From: Butyricicoccus sp.
GTDB taxonomy: Bacteria > Bacillota > Clostridia > Oscillospirales > Butyricicoccaceae
Direction of reading: 5' to 3'
DNA length: 25,367 nucleotides
Assembly (NCBI GenBank): GCA_020025885.1
Contig: JAHHRJ010000031.1
Location: 1-25,367, forward strand
The position numbers were made by a program, and so were the translations under genes. Positions 23,849-25,367 of the stretch are shown here, piece after piece. The notes under the pieces were generated by a model, which ran no database searches, was not told the origin of the DNA, and saw only the letters and a list, made by a program, of their open reading frames with translations. Position 1 is the first letter of the stretch, and each line of letters starts with the position of its first letter.

Positions 23849-23889
23849 AAAAAGCCCCCTAGTGTAGGATAATAACTACATAAGGGGGC
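23849..23889 (-). terminator. Strong intrinsic terminator between transposon scraps
   Basis: GCCCCCT (23854-23860) pairs with AGGGGGC (23883-23889), and TGTAG (23863-23867) with CTACA (23876-23880), separated by a 2/2 internal loop. On the - strand it ends in five T (23849-23853). It lies just past the last recognisable IS256 homology and probably came from a different element. Confidence 0.75.
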
Positions 23890-23928
23890 ATTGTTATGCC
23901 AGGCAAAAAAGAATGAAAAAGTACCCGG

Positions 23929-24436
23929 AAGACCACGACCGCGAGGCCACTGAAAAAAGATGACCCAGCTGGTCTTGTCTTCTTTCATCCCCTCGGTAGT
24001 ACTCAAAACTTCACGAAAACCATCTTTTGTCACTGCTATTGCCACTAAAATAGCTACATTTTCGTATTCTCCACACCAATTTCTCTTGAGATATATGCCA
24101 TCTACATAGACATATGGATACTTACCGCCTTGTAACAGACGGTTATGCCATGCTTCGATATTGACATATGCTTTCTTATTCAGCTCGATGATGGCTGTTT
24201 CAAAAGAGATCCCCTTGAAGTGTGGCATATGCAAAGTAACATCGCCAGACGCAGTGGTTAGATTCCGGTCATAATGACCGCTACGGTAGTCCTGATGAAC
24301 CTCGCTGCATTCATATTGAGCAGCTTGTGTCAGTTTATCTGCTTCAGCTTCCAAAATCTTCTACACTGCCACGCACCAGTTCCTTAATTTGACTCTTGAT
24401 AATTTCCTCGTTAAATTGTACAATGTTATCAGACAT
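23929..24436 (-). pseudogene. IS256-family (mutator-type) transposase remnant
   Basis: The ancestral start is ATG 24436 (MSDNIVQFNEEIIKSQIKEL) with GAGGAG upstream. Near 24355 a short deletion and frameshift interrupt the frame, which resumes as EAEADKLTQAAQYE. SGHYDRNLTTASGDVTLH is well kept. Then FETAIIE jumps straight to LNKKAYVNIEAW, which removes about 50 residues present in full-length members. The first catalytic Asp survives in YVYVDGIYLKRN. Recognisable sequence stops at FFQWPRGRGL near 23929, so the second Asp and the Glu are gone. The open frame runs on to 23710, but that part is unrelated. No function is possible; it is a relic of an Oscillospiraceae/Lachnospiraceae-type IS256 element. 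Confidence 0.85.
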
Positions 24437-24645
24437 GGTTTGTTGTCTCCTCTCAGAATGTTTTATTGCAATTTCATTCTATTAGAGACTGACAAGCCGT
24501 GTCTATTTTTCTTTTTCAATTTTGCGCAACTTATTGTACCTTATCTTGGCTTCTTCTGTCAGAGTTTTGTGTAGTAACTTTATTCTAACAGAAATCAGTC
24601 GCTATGACTTTTCTTTATGTGTTCAATTTGATTTTACAATTTACC
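24437..24645. other. Former IS256 end and AT-rich intergenic DNA
   Basis: No gene is seen. GAGACTGACAAGCC (about 24485-24498) may be the outer end of the IS256 relic. TTCTGT (about 24553) and ACAGAA (about 24588) are a weak inverted repeat. The rest is AT-rich sequence leading into the next promoter. Confidence 0.4.
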
Positions 24646-24674
24646 TTGTCAATTTTTCAAAAAAAAGGTATAAT
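24646..24674 (+). promoter_or_regulatory. Promoter of the YdjM-like gene
   Basis: TTGTCA (24646-24651) and TATAAT (24669-24674) are separated by 17 bases, about 50 bases before the proposed start codon. Confidence 0.8.
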
Positions 24675-24723
24675 AATACAAAACATTTGTTCTTATTTTG
24701 ATAACATGAAAGGGTGACATATT

Positions 24724-25227
24724 CTGATCGGAAAAACACATTTTTATACTGGTTTATTAGTGGGTGCAAGTTTTGCTTGTGTGCGTGAGTTTTCTTTGAT
24801 TCCAACAGCAATTACAGTAGCCGCTGGAGGTGTTGGTGGACTCTTACCTGATTTAGATCATCAAAAAAGCACAATAACAAAAAAATTGGGTATATTGGGC
24901 TTTTGCTGCAGCCGGTTATTTCGACATAGAGGTGTATTACATGCGCCTGCTTTTTATTTGGCAGCAACTGCCATCCTAGCTCTATTTGTGGGTGAGGCAG
25001 GTTACTTACAACCCTTGCTTTCTGGTTTGTTGGTTGGGGAGCTATCCCATTTACTCTTGGACACATTGACTCCAAAGGGGATTCCATTGTTCTGGCCGCT
25101 GTATCGCAGGCATATTTCACTGCTGCCGATCCAAACAGATGGTCCAATCGATCATTTTATTGGACGGCTTTCCCTGATCGCAACTACTTTCATTTTGGGA
25201 TGTATGGTCATTTTTTGGATTGGATAA
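24724..25227 (+). CDS. YdjM/DUF457 family membrane-bound metal-dependent hydrolase
   Basis: This small polytopic membrane protein has the family's metal-site motifs: LLPDLDHQKS (Asp-x-Asp-His), RHRGVLHAP (His-Arg-Gly-x-x-His) and GELSHLLLDTLTPKGIPLFWP (His-x-x-x-Asp). Four hydrophobic segments can be picked out. Family members almost always begin Met-x-Gly-Lys-Thr-His. Here the matching residues IGKTHFYTG are in frame but lie upstream of the first conventional start (GTG 24760). The codon in the Met position is CTG (24724-24726), seven bases after AAAGGGTG, so I take CTG as the start; ATT 24721 is an alternative. The reading gives 167 residues. The biological substrate is unknown; E. coli YdjM is SOS-regulated, but no LexA-type box is evident here. 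Confidence 0.85.
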   Translation: MIGKTHFYTGLLVGASFACVREFSLIPTAITVAAGGVGGLLPDLDHQKSTITKKLGILGFCCSRLFRHRGVLHAPAFYLAATAILALFVGEAGYLQPLLSGLLVGELSHLLLDTLTPKGIPLFWPLYRRHISLLPIQTDGPIDHFIGRLSLIATTFILGCMVIFWIG

Positions 25228-25315
25228 AAGAATGATTGCATAAGAATAAATTGTAAAGTCAAATTGAGACGAAAATTGCAATAACAAATTGAACACTTGA
25301 GTAGAATAAAGATCT

Positions 25316-25367
25316 TTAAGGTTGTATCTGGTAAATTCTGTCAAGCTGTTCTTCAAACAATTCCTCG
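25316..25367 (-). CDS. Possible 3' end of a gene running off the right edge
   Basis: Read on the - strand from the window edge, one frame gives EELFEEQLDRIYQIQP followed by TAA (25316-25318). The acidic, helix-like composition looks like a genuine C-terminus, whereas the competing open frame is low-complexity shadow sequence. Only 16 residues are visible, so neither family nor reality can be judged well. The gap to the YdjM-like gene (25228-25315) holds nothing I can name. Confidence 0.25.
   Translation of the reverse strand, partial: EELFEEQLDRIYQIQP

Noticed and set aside
23710..23928. C-terminal part of the IS256 relic
   Set aside because: The open frame continues, but the sequence after GRGL no longer matches the family and contains a terminator, so I ended the pseudogene at 23929.
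1..25367. tRNA, rRNA or CRISPR genes
   Set aside because: I saw no CCA-ended cloverleaf, rRNA signature or regularly spaced direct repeats on either strand.

Overview
The window looks like chromosomal DNA from a Gram-positive anaerobe of the class Clostridia. Supporting signs are a T-box leader, strong AGGAGG-type ribosome binding sites, consensus TTGACA/TATAAT promoters, an SLH-anchored surface protein, DegV and ATP-PfkA of the Firmicute type, and insertion sequence remnants of types common in gut Clostridia. I cannot fix the genus from sequence alone.

Left part (1-10959, + strand): one long operon for phenylalanine synthesis. A consensus promoter (76-103) drives a phenylalanine T-box (specifier UUC at 214-216, T-box sequence 333-346, terminator 355-390). 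It is followed by aroF, aroB, aroC, pheA, aroA and an aroE-aroK fusion, closely spaced or overlapping. Together these cover erythrose-4-phosphate plus PEP to phenylpyruvate, except 3-dehydroquinate dehydratase (aroD/aroQ), which is not in the window. Two less expected genes follow with no terminator between them: an SLH-anchored phosphodiester glycosidase-like protein and a hotdog thioesterase. The operon ends at an intrinsic terminator (10929-10959).

Middle part (11060-19118, - strand): a two-gene unit with its own promoter encodes an RND/MMPL-type membrane transporter and, overlapping by ATGA, a 1101-residue membrane-anchored surface protein. In that protein a GLUG-type repeat (beta-helix-like) domain is interrupted by about 365 residues of helical, coiled-coil-like sequence. 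This pair is the best candidate for an uncharacterised system. Upstream of it lie a FabG-like short-chain reductase and pfkA, separated by a strong terminator.

Right-middle part (19133-22803, - strand): an IS200-type element with a stand-alone TnpA has inserted between pfkA and a secreted polysaccharide deacetylase carrying copper-amine-oxidase-N-like domains. Next come degV and, overlapping the 5' end of its reading frame, a 56-59 residue Cys-rich mini-protein expressed from a TTGACA/TACAAT promoter.

Right part (22804-25367): a visibly more AT-rich mobile-element graveyard. It holds a roughly 184-bp MITE-like element with terminal inverted repeats and a 9-bp flanking direct repeat, a 5'-truncated and frameshifted rve-type transposase, a region of tandem hairpins next to a possible 42-residue ORF, and an IS256-type transposase relic with internal deletions. 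After it stands an intact YdjM/DUF457-type membrane hydrolase whose natural start appears to be CTG. The last bases may hold the 3' end of another - strand gene.
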